This document shows, one piece after another, positions 48,537-57,045 of a DNA stretch of 64,000 nt (position 1 is its first letter; each line of letters starts with the position of its first letter). The position numbers and the translations under genes are program-made. This stretch comes from Streptomyces sp. NBC_00691. Its GTDB lineage: Bacteria > Actinomycetota > Actinomycetes > Streptomycetales > Streptomycetaceae. The stretch spans positions 6,200,001 to 6,264,000 of the forward strand of contig NZ_CP109007.1 in the NCBI RefSeq assembly GCF_036226665.1, given 5' to 3'. The notes beneath the pieces are model-generated. The model made no database searches and had not been told where the DNA came from. It worked only from the letters and a program-made list of their open reading frames with translations.

Positions 48537-49160
48537 TCAGGCCGCGTGCAACTGGCTGGTCGCGAGGAGGAGAAACTGCTGGCTGAGGATCGGGTCCGTG
48601 GCGAAGCGCCCACCGGAGTGCAGGGTCGTGGTGCGGGCTTCCTCCATCCGCACCCCGCGCATGCTCATGCACAGGTGCAGGCCCCGTACGGCGACCGCGA
48701 TGTCCTCGCTGCCGATCACCCCGGCGAGGTGCTCGGCGACCTCGAGGGTGTAGCGCTCCTGGACCTGCAGCCTGCCGGCGTAGTGCTGGGCGACGCGGCC
48801 GAACTTGGACAGCCCCACCACCTCGTCCTCCGCCAGGTAGCCGACTGCGACCTGTAGGTTCATGGGGATCATGTGGTGCTCGCAGAGCGACCAGACGCTC
48901 ATGCCGCCCACCACGACCAGCTGGCCACCCAACTGCGACTCGGTAAAGCGGGTGGCCGCCGGCGCGCTGCCCGGGGAGAGGAAATCGTTCCACCAGGCTG
49001 CGACCCGCTTCGGCGTCTCGGCCAGACCGTCCCGCTGCGGGTCCTCGCCCAGCTCGACCAGCAGCTGGCCGATGAGGTCGGCGACCCGGTCGGTGTCGAT
49101 GCCGGGCCGCTGCTGGCGGGGTACGGCCGGCGTCGGGCGGGCGACGGTGGTACTCGTCAT
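48537..49160 (-). CDS. folE: GTP cyclohydrolase I
   Basis: 207 residues. Zn ligands Cys93 and His96 in SLCEHHMIP and Cys164 in GLHLCMSMRGV are present, with GYLAEDEVVGLSKFGRV and the ending QQFLLLATSQ. It converts GTP to dihydroneopterin triphosphate, the first step of both folate and 7-deazaguanine synthesis. Placement ahead of a PRTase and after QueD/QueE points to the deazaguanine pathway. The chromosome should carry its own folate copy. Confidence 0.9.
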   Translation of the reverse strand: MTSTTVARPTPAVPRQQRPGIDTDRVADLIGQLLVELGEDPQRDGLAETPKRVAAWWNDFLSPGSAPAATRFTESQLGGQLVVVGGMSVWSLCEHHMIPMNLQVAVGYLAEDEVVGLSKFGRVAQHYAGRLQVQERYTLEVAEHLAGVIGSEDIAVAVRGLHLCMSMRGVRMEEARTTTLHSGGRFATDPILSQQFLLLATSQLHAA

Positions 49161-49201
49161 GTGAGATCTCGCTTTCGCAGGGGAAGAGGGGGGCCGGGCG
49201 G

Positions 49202-49933
49202 TCAGCGGCCCTTGGGATCGGCGAAGGCCAGGACGTGGAGCCTGGTGGTGAGGTGCCAGTGCCTGGAGGCGACCGCGTCCGCGAGGACCCGGGTCGTCGA
49301 CGTGATCGCCTCGGCGGTCGTGCCCTCCGGCATCACCCACACCGGCGCCAGACCGTGCTGGTCCGCCAGTTCGGCGATCCGGTCGATGTCGGCGACGGAG
49401 GAGGCGACGAACTTGAACGCGGCCCGCCCGGAGGCGGCGAACACTCGGAGTGCGGACGGCACGATGCTCTCGGCCTCGTCCATCCCGAAGCTCGCTAGCT
49501 TCGGCGATACGTTGAACCGGACACCGTCGACCAGCAGCGCGGGGTCGGGCATGAACGTGCCGTTGGTCTCGAACTCGACCCGTCGGCCCTCATCCAGTAA
49601 TCGCCGCACCAGGGGGACCAGGTTCCGCTGCTGGATCAGCGGCTCTCCGCCCGTGATGACCACGAGCTCGACCGGCGACTGCAGCGCCCACGCCACGAGG
49701 TCCGACACGGACTGGCGCGTCGAGACTTCCTGGGGCTTGAACTGGCTCCAGTCCCAGGTCTCCTTCGTGTCGCACGCCGTACAGCTGAGGTTGCAGCGGG
49801 ACAGCCGGATGAAGATCGCCGGGTGGCCACAGCTCGGTCCTTCGCCCTGGACCGTGGGCACCTCGACACCGAAGCGCTCGGCGACGATCAGCTGCCCCAG
49901 AGGCGCGCGCGGGGTTGCAGCGGTGCCGGTCAC
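49202..49933 (-). CDS. queE: 7-carboxy-7-deazaguanine synthase
   Basis: 243 residues, GTG overlapping the QueD stop (GTGA). TVQGEGPSCGHPAIFIRLSRCNLSCTACDT carries the QueE-specific lead and Cys47, Cys51, Cys54 of the radical SAM cluster; VITGGEPLIQ is the SAM-binding GGE. It converts 6-carboxytetrahydropterin to 7-carboxy-7-deazaguanine (CDG) by a radical ring contraction. All conserved elements are intact. Confidence 0.92.
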   Translation of the reverse strand: MTGTAATPRAPLGQLIVAERFGVEVPTVQGEGPSCGHPAIFIRLSRCNLSCTACDTKETWDWSQFKPQEVSTRQSVSDLVAWALQSPVELVVITGGEPLIQQRNLVPLVRRLLDEGRRVEFETNGTFMPDPALLVDGVRFNVSPKLASFGMDEAESIVPSALRVFAASGRAAFKFVASSVADIDRIAELADQHGLAPVWVMPEGTTAEAITSTTRVLADAVASRHWHLTTRLHVLAFADPKGR

Positions 49934-50340
49934 GTGGCAGCCACGTCGAACCGGGCCCAGCTCCGCTGGGTCTCGCGGACGCGGACGGCGGCCAGCTGCC
50001 CGGCGATCCCCGGCGGCATGTTCGCGATGAACCAGCCCGCCAGGTACTGCGCCAGCAGCTCGGACGTCGGTTCGAAGTCGAAGACCTCGTGCAGGTTGTG
50101 GTGGTCGAGCTCGTTGTCGAGGTACCGCTTGAACGGGCTGAGGTCACCGAAGTCCGTCACGAATCCCGGCCCCTGGAGGGAGGCGGCGGAGAGCACGACC
50201 TCGACCTGGTAGGTGTGACCGTGCTGCCGGGAGCACTTGTGCTCGGGCGGGAGGGTGGCGAGGCGGTGACCAGCCTCGAAGTCGAACGTCTTGCCGATGC
50301 TGAACCTGCCGGAAGGCAGCGGAACAGGGGCAGTCTCCAC
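49930..50340 (-). CDS. queD: 6-carboxytetrahydropterin synthase
   Basis: 136 residues from GTG 50340 (AAGGGA upstream). FDFEAGHRL (His25), KCSRQHGHTYQVEV (catalytic Cys36, Zn-binding His40 and His42) and the later LDHHNLHE match QueD/PTPS. It turns dihydroneopterin triphosphate into 6-carboxytetrahydropterin for QueE. It is the first gene of the leftward operon, so the promoter lies in the region shared with the divergent regulator. Confidence 0.92.
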   Translation of the reverse strand: METAPVPLPSGRFSIGKTFDFEAGHRLATLPPEHKCSRQHGHTYQVEVVLSAASLQGPGFVTDFGDLSPFKRYLDNELDHHNLHEVFDFEPTSELLAQYLAGWFIANMPPGIAGQLAAVRVRETQRSWARFDVAAT

Positions 50341-50674
50341 GGGAGTCCCTTTCTCGTGACGGAGGGGGCGAGGGCGCCTGCAGCCCTCTCTGACGCCTTG
50401 CTCGGGAAGCGCTACGGAATCTCGGGGGCGCCGGTGGACCCCGCGCGGGCGGAAGACGCGTCCCGACGGTTGCGGCCAGCACGATCCGCCTGCGGCCATG
50501 GGCTGGTTCGGCGAAGTGGTGTCGTTCAGGGCAGTTGGAGCGCTGGCTCCTACGATGCGCCTCGTGCTGAAGCAGCGTCATTGACCGTGTGCTGTAGGAA
50601 CATTGACTGCTGCGGTCAATGCCTGTCCGCATCCCAAGGGCTGCGGACGTGGCAGAGCGACGAGGGGGCGGACG
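50341..50674. promoter_or_regulatory. Divergent promoter region between queD and the XRE/TPR regulator (334 bases)
   Basis: No gene is seen. It must hold the leftward promoter for the deazaguanine operon and the rightward one for the regulator. A cluster of TTGAC elements sits at 50579-50621 (separate entry). No clean -35/-10 pair with 17-base spacing stands out. Confidence 0.55.
50579..50621. promoter_or_regulatory. Inverted/direct repeat operator candidate
   Basis: CATTGACCG (50579-50587) and CGGTCAATG (50613-50621) are perfect inverted copies; CATTGACTG (50601-50609) is a direct near-copy. Lying 54 bases before the regulator GTG, they are a likely binding site for it or part of overlapping promoters. 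Confidence 0.5.
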
Positions 50675-52084
50675 GTGGGGAAGGTATCGCGAGCGCGTCG
50701 TGCGGAGATCCAGCGTGAAGCGATCCGGCTGCGGGCTCAGTGCCAGCGGGCCAGCGACAGCCAGGAGCGGACCGTCACCGTGCTCCGGGCGGCGCTTCCC
50801 GAGCTGACGGCGCTGGAGGCTTGGCGCTTGGCTCTGGGGTGGTCCCGAGCGCAGGCGATCCGGGAGGTCGCCCAGGTCTACCTGGCTGACGGCCTGCTGC
50901 CGCCGGCCCTGTCGCAGGCCCTGCTGTGCCGGTACGAGCACGGGCAGGCGCACCCCGGCGACGAGTACAGGATCATGATCTGCCGGGCGTATGGGGCAGA
51001 CCCCGAGCAACTCGGGCTCGCCACGACCCACCTCTGGTGCAGTACGTGCGCGGCCCCACTGCCTGTCGACTACGGTCGGCGGCAGCGCGAGGAACAGGGC
51101 ATCGAACGAAAGGCATCCATGACGACCGCGAGCGGACTGCCCGCCATCCGTGAATCCGTTCAGTGGGCCGTCCAAGACGCGCCCGAGGGCTCGCCGTCGC
51201 TCGTGGCACTCGCCGAGGCGGCAGTGGAGCACTACGCCCTCAACTACAGCAAGCACCCTCCGGCCAGCTTGCACGACGAGGTGCGCGCGACCCGTAACCT
51301 GCTCTCCACCGTGGTGCCCGCCGCTGACCGCGCCACCGCACGCGACCTGCGCCGACAGGTCGGATGGCTCTCCGCGCTCCTCGGAAACCTCGCCTTCCAC
51401 CTCGACGACCGCGCCGGAGCCCGCGCCCACCTGACCCTGGCCGGAGCCATCGGCGACTCCACCGGAGAGGCCGCCCTCACCGCCTGGTCCAGCGGCGCCC
51501 TGGCCATGGTTGCTACCGCCCGCCAGGACTGGGACCACGCCCGCGGACACGCCGAACACGGACTCCAACACGCCCCCGCCGGCCTGCGCCGCGCTCAGCT
51601 CCTGGGCTGGGCCCTGCTGCCCACAATCGCCGCTCTCGGACACGCTTCCCGGGCGGACGACGTCGTCAGCGAGAGCGACGAGATCATGCAGTCCGCCACC
51701 GAACTGCCCGGACGCTTCGGCTACGACCGCGCCGAACACCGCCTCCACGTCGCCGAGGCCCACTTGACCCTGGAGCGCTACGATCGCGCCGCCGAAGTCG
51801 CCCGCACCTCCATCGCCGCAGCACCCGAACACACACCGGGATGGGTGGCCGCCACCCTCGTTCTCGCCCTCGCCGAGGCCCGCGACGCTCCCGAGCAGGC
51901 CGCCGACCGCGCGCTGGGCGTCCTGGACCTCATCCCGCCCGCACGACTTCGCGCCACGGCACGCACCCGCCTCGCTCGTCTCGCCCGCGGTCTCGACCAG
52001 GCGGCGAACGGGGCGGGCGCCGAGCTGGTCGAGCGTCTGCGCGTTCTGCCCGCGCCGATTCGCACAGACGGCACTGCCGCGTAG
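50675..52084 (+). CDS. XRE-type regulator with TPR-like domain
   Basis: 469 residues from GTG 50675, preceded by GAGGGGG; TTG 50603 is less likely. Residues 40-120 are an expanded XRE HTH (LEAWRLALGWSRAQAIREVAQ ... LCRYEHGQAHPGDEYRIMICRAYG). The rest is helical with TPR-like repeats (WLSALLGNLAFHLDDRAGARAHLTLA, WDHARGHAEHGLQ, ERYDRAAEVARTSIAAA). Such proteins in Streptomyces control antibiotic or differentiation genes, sensing peptides or partner proteins. Divergence from queD makes it the probable cluster regulator. It shares length and layout with the gene at 59330. Confidence 0.78.
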   Translation: MGKVSRARRAEIQREAIRLRAQCQRASDSQERTVTVLRAALPELTALEAWRLALGWSRAQAIREVAQVYLADGLLPPALSQALLCRYEHGQAHPGDEYRIMICRAYGADPEQLGLATTHLWCSTCAAPLPVDYGRRQREEQGIERKASMTTASGLPAIRESVQWAVQDAPEGSPSLVALAEAAVEHYALNYSKHPPASLHDEVRATRNLLSTVVPAADRATARDLRRQVGWLSALLGNLAFHLDDRAGARAHLTLAGAIGDSTGEAALTAWSSGALAMVATARQDWDHARGHAEHGLQHAPAGLRRAQLLGWALLPTIAALGHASRADDVVSESDEIMQSATELPGRFGYDRAEHRLHVAEAHLTLERYDRAAEVARTSIAAAPEHTPGWVAATLVLALAEARDAPEQAADRALGVLDLIPPARLRATARTRLARLARGLDQAANGAGAELVERLRVLPAPIRTDGTAA

Positions 52085-52377
52085 GCAACCGGCTGGCGAA
52101 ACCCTCCACCGTTGAGAGGCGTTGCCTTTCACTGGGCCCCCTCGTTCATGGCGGGCAGGCGCCAGACGGGCCACAGTGTCCACACGGGCATCGGGAGGAT
52201 GAGCACGCCGACCGTCGTGACGGTGGGGATGCTGAGCACGGCCGAGGAGAGGCGGTCTCGGGTGGATCTCGGGTGCCGCTGTCACAGAAGGAGCTCCGGG
52301 AGAGAGGGGGGTGGTCAAGGGCACAGGCAGGCCAGCCCCGGTGTGAGCCGGGCACCGGTGAGTGGTGCGGCGGCCGG

Positions 52378-53682
52378 TCAGCGAGTGGCGCTGCTGGCCG
52401 CGTCGATGCTGGCCGCACGCCCCGGCAGAAGCGTCCTGGCCATGGTCAGGACGAGGTCCGCCTGGTAGCCAGCCGTACGGAACAGCGGCAGGGGCTGGGG
52501 ACGGAGGGCCTTCTCAGCACGGTGGCACCAGGCGAGCAGGACGGCTTCGGTCTTCGCTCGCGCCTCGTGCAGCTGGTCGCTGTACGGGTTGGTCGCGAGG
52601 AGCTGGTCATAGTGCCGTAGGAGCATGCCCGCGGCGCGTACCGGGACGAGAAGGACGAGGTCCTGTCCGCTTCCGGATACGGGCTGGTGCTGGACGTTCC
52701 TGATCATGACGGGAATGATCGAGCGGATCTCTTCCGCGGCCGTCAGGAATCCGGCTTCTACGTTCAGGGCCTGGGTCTGTTCGGCGATGAGGTCCCCGAG
52801 CACGTGCCGCGCGTCCTCGAGGACGCCGATGGCTTCCTGGGGCGAGAGCCTGAGGGGAGTGGACGCCCATATCGGGACCTCCGGGAAGAGGCCGAGGCCG
52901 TGCTTGGCGGTGTAGTGGGCGCTGCTGGCGCCGGCCGGCTTCCACTCGTGCTCGCTGTCCGCGCCGCTGTCTCCGACCACTTCGGCGTCGAGAGGAGGTG
53001 CCAGGAGGTAGGCGCCGGTCCCGATGGAGGGGAGACCGATGCAGTCTGAGGGCGTCTCCTCGACGGGCAGGCCATACCGGGCTGCGATGTCTGCCATGAC
53101 TGGGGGGAGAGCGGGCTCGTCGTGGGAGGCCATCGCCCACACCCCGCCCGTGTCGCTCCCGTGGAGCGAGACGGTCAGTGCCGGCAGCACGCCGTCGATC
53201 ACGGCCATAAGGGCGCGGGTCTCCGGCAGAGTCGAGGTGAACGACTCCGTGGGGAAGGTCCACTCGGGCTGCTCGGCGGCCGGGGGCCGGTACATGCCGC
53301 GGTGGTACGACTCCATCGTCGGCGGCCATGTCGACGACCACCAGTCCTCGTTGGCCGCGACTCCGTCGGGGTCGGCGCACCCCACGAGGTGCCAGGTGAG
53401 CGTCTCGCGGTCCTCAGGGTGTTCGGCGAGGTACCGGGCGAGCGCGGGGATCACCGCGAGGCCGATCGGTTCGTTCGGGTGCGGGGCGCCGACGACGAGC
53501 ACGTGCTTGTGGCCGCCGGGGATGGTCAACATAGTCATGGGGCGGCCGGCGCGGGAGCGGCCGATCTCGCGCAGCGTGGAGACCTGCGGGTGCTCGGCGG
53601 CGATCTTACGCAGCTCCCGCTCCAATTCCTCCAGCGTGGGCGGCCGGTCGCCGATGAACGGGGCGAACGTCTCGGGGGTCAC
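52378..53682 (-). CDS. M14-type zinc carboxypeptidase-like protein
   Basis: 434 residues from GTG 53682, with GAGGAGG at the right spacing; TTG 53688 abuts that site. GAPHPNEPIG (His68, Glu71) is the HxxE zinc motif of M14 peptidases and SLHGSDTGG likely supplies the third ligand. The first 45 residues (LEELERELRKIAAEHPQVSTLREIGRS) match the M14 entry. There is no signal peptide, so it acts inside the cell, perhaps on an amidated small molecule rather than a protein. Last gene of its operon. Confidence 0.8.
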   Translation of the reverse strand: MTPETFAPFIGDRPPTLEELERELRKIAAEHPQVSTLREIGRSRAGRPMTMLTIPGGHKHVLVVGAPHPNEPIGLAVIPALARYLAEHPEDRETLTWHLVGCADPDGVAANEDWWSSTWPPTMESYHRGMYRPPAAEQPEWTFPTESFTSTLPETRALMAVIDGVLPALTVSLHGSDTGGVWAMASHDEPALPPVMADIAARYGLPVEETPSDCIGLPSIGTGAYLLAPPLDAEVVGDSGADSEHEWKPAGASSAHYTAKHGLGLFPEVPIWASTPLRLSPQEAIGVLEDARHVLGDLIAEQTQALNVEAGFLTAAEEIRSIIPVMIRNVQHQPVSGSGQDLVLLVPVRAAGMLLRHYDQLLATNPYSDQLHEARAKTEAVLLAWCHRAEKALRPQPLPLFRTAGYQADLVLTMARTLLPGRAASIDAASSATR

Positions 53683-53999
53683 GACCAACCCTCCTCGCGG
53701 TTGCCGCGACCGGTCAGCGGGGCGGTCTGGGCCGGGTCCGGTGCGTGGGGCGCGTAACGGTAGGTGTGGGTGCTTGCCGTGGCGATGGCTGCGTCGCGCA
53801 ACTGCTCTTCGGCCTGCTGGTCCAAGTCCGGAACGGAGACGGCGGAGAGTCCGCGGGTGCTGTCGAACTCGTCGGTCACCAGGGTTCCGGTCAGGACGAG
53901 GCCGGTCGCGTTCATGCCGAGGAGCACGAGGCCCGGGATGGACTCGGCGTCGAACCGCCCAAATCTGAAGGGGGCGGGTAAGCGTGCCTTGCGGATCAC
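53679..53999 (-). CDS. Small hypothetical protein
   Basis: 106 residues, GTG 53999 with GGAGCAG upstream, overlapping both neighbours by four bases. The core FGRFDAESIPGLVLLGMNATGLVLTGTLVTDEFD is a compact beta-rich stretch, followed by a helix (LDQQAEEQLRDAAIATAS) and a polar tail. No family recognised. The double overlaps show it is expressed with the LuxR-like and peptidase genes. Confidence 0.65.
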   Translation of the reverse strand: MIRKARLPAPFRFGRFDAESIPGLVLLGMNATGLVLTGTLVTDEFDSTRGLSAVSVPDLDQQAEEQLRDAAIATASTHTYRYAPHAPDPAQTAPLTGRGNREEGWS

Positions 54000-54913
54000 G
54001 GCTGCTCCTTTGCGGTGGCGAGGCTGGTGAGGGTGGGCAGGAGGCCCCAGGCGGCTGCCAGAGCGATGAGATGCGCGTCGGTCCGGGCGGCGCACCGCTC
54101 CCGGAGTTCGTCGACGTGGTCGAGGAACGGGCCGGTCGGCCGCAGCTCGACGGGGAGTTCGGCGTCCCGGCTGACGCCGGCGAGGACTCGCAGCACGGCG
54201 AGGTCGACCGAGGCGAGGTCGGGGGCGGTCATCTGGACCGCTGGCAGCGGCAGATGACCGCCAGCGAGCAGCGCGGCGGCCTTCAGAGCCTGGTTGGGGG
54301 CGTTGAAGAGGTTGCCGATCTGCCGCAGGTGCGTCCGAACCGTGGTGACGGTCCGGGACAGCTCCTTGGCAATCTGTGCGTCTGAGTGACCCGTAAGAAG
54401 GAGTTCGCCGACCTTCAGCAGGGCCGGGGACAAGGGACGCGGGCGTCGAGGCGGGGCCGCGGCCGGGCTGGTGGCGGAGGATTGTCCGCCGGACCTGTGG
54501 GCCGGAGCGGTTGGCGGAAGAGGGCCGGTTAGGATCCGCTTCAGGTCGGAGGCGCAGGTAGTGCCCTGGCCCGGGGGTACGGCCCAGTGGATGTCCCGGC
54601 CGCCGGTCGCTCCGATCGGGGGGATGCCTATGGCAGCGCCGTGAGGCATGACCCGCACTCCCAAGGCCCACCGCCCAGGCGAAGCGGAGCCCGGCGGTAC
54701 CAGGAAGACCCAGGTACGCGTCGTGTGGTTGGCGAGGACCGGTCCCGTGTACGGCCCGAGGGCGGCCAGCGCCGGCGCGGCCAGGTCGGCAGCGACGCGG
54801 ACGGCGTCGAAGTCCACACCACAAGCGCGGCGGACGGTCTCGCCGTTGGTCGGCATCCAGTGCGGCGTGTCCCAGTCGCCCGGGACGGATCGGGTGCGTG
54901 TCCTGGCAGTCAC
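53996..54913 (-). CDS. LuxR-type regulator with N-terminal unknown domain
   Basis: 305 residues. Residues 165-215 (LSPALLKVGELLLTGHSDAQIAKELSRTVTTVRTHLRQIGNLF) form a LuxR/GerE HTH in the middle of the chain. The N-terminal 130 residues (WMPTNGETVRRACGVDFDAVRVAADL, TRTWVFLVPPGS) resemble the short prim-pol-like domains found in actinobacterial proteins of unknown role. The C-terminal 90 residues are helical. GTG overlaps the GH15 stop. A central HTH is unusual for LuxR proteins, which normally have it at the end. Confidence 0.65.
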   Translation of the reverse strand: MTARTRTRSVPGDWDTPHWMPTNGETVRRACGVDFDAVRVAADLAAPALAALGPYTGPVLANHTTRTWVFLVPPGSASPGRWALGVRVMPHGAAIGIPPIGATGGRDIHWAVPPGQGTTCASDLKRILTGPLPPTAPAHRSGGQSSATSPAAAPPRRPRPLSPALLKVGELLLTGHSDAQIAKELSRTVTTVRTHLRQIGNLFNAPNQALKAAALLAGGHLPLPAVQMTAPDLASVDLAVLRVLAGVSRDAELPVELRPTGPFLDHVDELRERCAARTDAHLIALAAAWGLLPTLTSLATAKEQP

Positions 54914-56799
54914 GATCCCGCTCCCGCCAGGCGGAGCGTGCTGAAGGCGTTGGGGCCCGCGATTGCGGCGGTCGCGCCCAGGTGACCGACGTGACTGAAC
55001 CCCTGCGGGAAGTTTCCGAGGTGGCGGCCGGTTCGCGGGTCGTACTCCTCGGCGAGCAGGCCGAGGCCGGTACGGATGGCGAGAAGGCTGTCGAGGACGG
55101 TGCGAGCATCACCGGGACGTCCAATGAAGACGAGGCCCTCGACCAGCCACCCGCTGCAGAGCAGGAACCGTCCTTCGTTGCCCGGGAAGCCGTCGAGCCC
55201 GATGTCGTGACCGGCGGTGCGGTATCTGAGGACGAGCCCGTCGTCGGTGGTGAGTTCTCGCTGGATGGCCTCCACCGTGCCGATGACCCGCTTGTCATCG
55301 GCTGGCAGGAATCCGGAGAGCAGGGCGTGAAGGAGGGAGGCGTCGAGCTGCTGCGACCCGTAGGACTGGGTGAAGGAGTTGAGGTCGTTGTCGAAGCCGT
55401 TCTCGCACACCTCGGCGTGGATGGTGGCGCGCAGAGTCCGCCACCGCTCCAGCGGCCCGTCGGCGTGGCCGGCCTCGATGGTGCGGATGGCCCGGTCGAT
55501 GGTGGCCCATCCCATGATCTTGGAATGGACGAAGTGGCGGGCGGGACCGCGGATCTCCCAGATGCCCGAGTCTGGCTGCTCCCAGACCTGCTCCAGCTCC
55601 TCGGCGAGCGCGACGATGACCGGGCCGAGCCGCCGGGCGGAGCTGCTGTCCGCCTGGATGAGGTCGTAGAACTCGATGGCGAGTTCGCCGTAGGTGTCGA
55701 CCTGGAGCTGGTCTGCGGCGGCGTTGCCGATGCGGACCGGAGCCGACCGCTCGTATCCGGGCAGCCAGCCCAGTTCCATCTCCGGGAGCTCGGTTTCGCC
55801 GCCGACTCCGTACATGATCTGCCGCCGGCCTGTCCCGCTGTGGCTGGCCTGAATCGCCCAGCACGCCCAGGCGATCGCCTCGCGCAGGTAGCCGTACTTG
55901 CGCAGGACGCCGGCGGTGAGGGCGCCGTCCCTGAGCCAGGCGTAGCGGTAGTCGTAGTTGCGGACGCCGCCGATCTCTTCGGGCAGTGAGGTGGTCGGCG
56001 CGGCCACGATGGCACCCGTGGGTGCGTAGATGAGGGCGCCCAGGGTGAGTAGGGAGCGGACGACCGCCTCGCGGTCCGGGCCGGTGTAGGTGCAGCGGGC
56101 GGCCCATGCCTCCCAGAAGTCCAGGGTGAACTTCAGCAGACCATCGTCGATCGGCCTGGGCGGTGGGATGTCCACGCCCTCCCGCCAGGAGAGGGCGAAG
56201 GCGACAGTCTGTCCGGCGGTGACGGTGAAGTCCGATACGAGGTCAGCCCACTCGAGGTGCACGGGGGTGTCGGCGTCGAGCCACAGCCTGCCGCCGTCGC
56301 CCTCCGGGAGGTCGATCGCGTGGAGCCGGTCGACCTTGGTGATCCGGGGCACGGTGCTTCCGTAGTCGGGGCGGGCCCGCAGCAGCGACCGCATGGTCAT
56401 CGTGCCCGAGAGCCCGGTCACGACCCGCACCAGGCGCGGAGCGCCACCGCCGGGCACCATGAAGTCGCTGACGACCGCGCTGTCGCTGCCCCAACTCCAC
56501 GCGGTCTGAAGGATGAGCGAGTCGCCCGCGTACTGGCGGCCGGAGGCGGGGACGGCGATGCCGTCCATGAGCATCGTGGGAGCGATCTGCCAGAACCCGT
56601 GCTGCTCGGTACCCAGGAGACTGGTGAAGACGGCGGCGGAGTCGAACCGCGGCAGGCACAACCAGGGAATCGAGCCGTCGCGGCGGACCAGGGCACCGCC
56701 CCTTTGGTCGCCCACGTACCCGTGATCCTCGATCCACGGGCCGGCGGCGGGTTCGCGGTCGGCCGTGTGCTGCTGAAGGGGGGTGGGGAAGAGGGTCAC
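54910..56799 (-). CDS. Glycoside hydrolase family 15 (trehalase/glucoamylase-like)
   Basis: 629 residues. WIEDHGYVGDQRGGALVRRDGSIPWLCLPRFDS is the N-terminal beta-domain signature. GGVRNYDYRYAWLRDG and GLGLLAEEYDPRTGRHLGNFPQGFSHVG carry the (alpha/alpha)6-barrel catalytic acid/base regions. The family cleaves alpha-glucosidic bonds, in actinobacteria often trehalose. No signal peptide, so it acts in the cytosol. Finding it inside an operon of regulators is unexpected. GTG overlaps the DUF5999 stop. Confidence 0.87.
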   Translation of the reverse strand: MTLFPTPLQQHTADREPAAGPWIEDHGYVGDQRGGALVRRDGSIPWLCLPRFDSAAVFTSLLGTEQHGFWQIAPTMLMDGIAVPASGRQYAGDSLILQTAWSWGSDSAVVSDFMVPGGGAPRLVRVVTGLSGTMTMRSLLRARPDYGSTVPRITKVDRLHAIDLPEGDGGRLWLDADTPVHLEWADLVSDFTVTAGQTVAFALSWREGVDIPPPRPIDDGLLKFTLDFWEAWAARCTYTGPDREAVVRSLLTLGALIYAPTGAIVAAPTTSLPEEIGGVRNYDYRYAWLRDGALTAGVLRKYGYLREAIAWACWAIQASHSGTGRRQIMYGVGGETELPEMELGWLPGYERSAPVRIGNAAADQLQVDTYGELAIEFYDLIQADSSSARRLGPVIVALAEELEQVWEQPDSGIWEIRGPARHFVHSKIMGWATIDRAIRTIEAGHADGPLERWRTLRATIHAEVCENGFDNDLNSFTQSYGSQQLDASLLHALLSGFLPADDKRVIGTVEAIQRELTTDDGLVLRYRTAGHDIGLDGFPGNEGRFLLCSGWLVEGLVFIGRPGDARTVLDSLLAIRTGLGLLAEEYDPRTGRHLGNFPQGFSHVGHLGATAAIAGPNAFSTLRLAGAGS

Positions 56800-56993
56800 G
56801 CTGCCACCGCCGCGGGGGTGGGGCGGTGCGGGGCGATGATCTGGCCGTCGGGCAGCAGCTCACCCGTGTCCTCGAAGAGCAGGACCCCGTTGCACAGGAG
56901 GGTCCACCCTTGCTCGTAGTGGGAGGCGGTCGGCTTGGCCGCCTCCCTGTCAGGGGAGTCTGCGCCCGGGCAGGCGATCGGGTGCTCGCACAT
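56796..56993 (-). CDS. DUF5999 family small protein
   Basis: 65 residues starting MCEHPIACPGADSPDREAA, then HYEQGWTLLCNGVLLFEDTGELLPDG, the family consensus throughout. GAGGAC precedes ATG 56993. DUF5999 proteins are short, common in Streptomyces and usually encoded near XRE or ATP-binding regulators. Three Cys (residues 2, 8 and about 34) could bind metal. Function unknown. Confidence 0.82.
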   Translation of the reverse strand: MCEHPIACPGADSPDREAAKPTASHYEQGWTLLCNGVLLFEDTGELLPDGQIIAPHRPTPAAVAA

Positions 56994-57045
56994 GGTGGAG
57001 TCCTCGCTGGAGATGGTTGGGGGAAGGGATGCGGCCGGGCGTCGG

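Noticed and set aside
40333..50340. 7-deazaguanine DNA modification (dpd-type) system
   Set aside because: No DpdA-like transglycosylase, no helicase or restriction partners; the aminotransferase, phosphatase, methyltransferases and exporters fit small-molecule synthesis better.
40333..50340. Complete toyocamycin/sangivamycin-type cluster
   Set aside because: QueC, adenylosuccinate synthetase/lyase, GMP-reductase and nitrile-hydratase homologues are all missing.
50144..52324. 726-codon minus-strand frame across queD's upstream region and the regulator
   Set aside because: It runs through a promoter region and antisense to an XRE/TPR protein; no family pattern.
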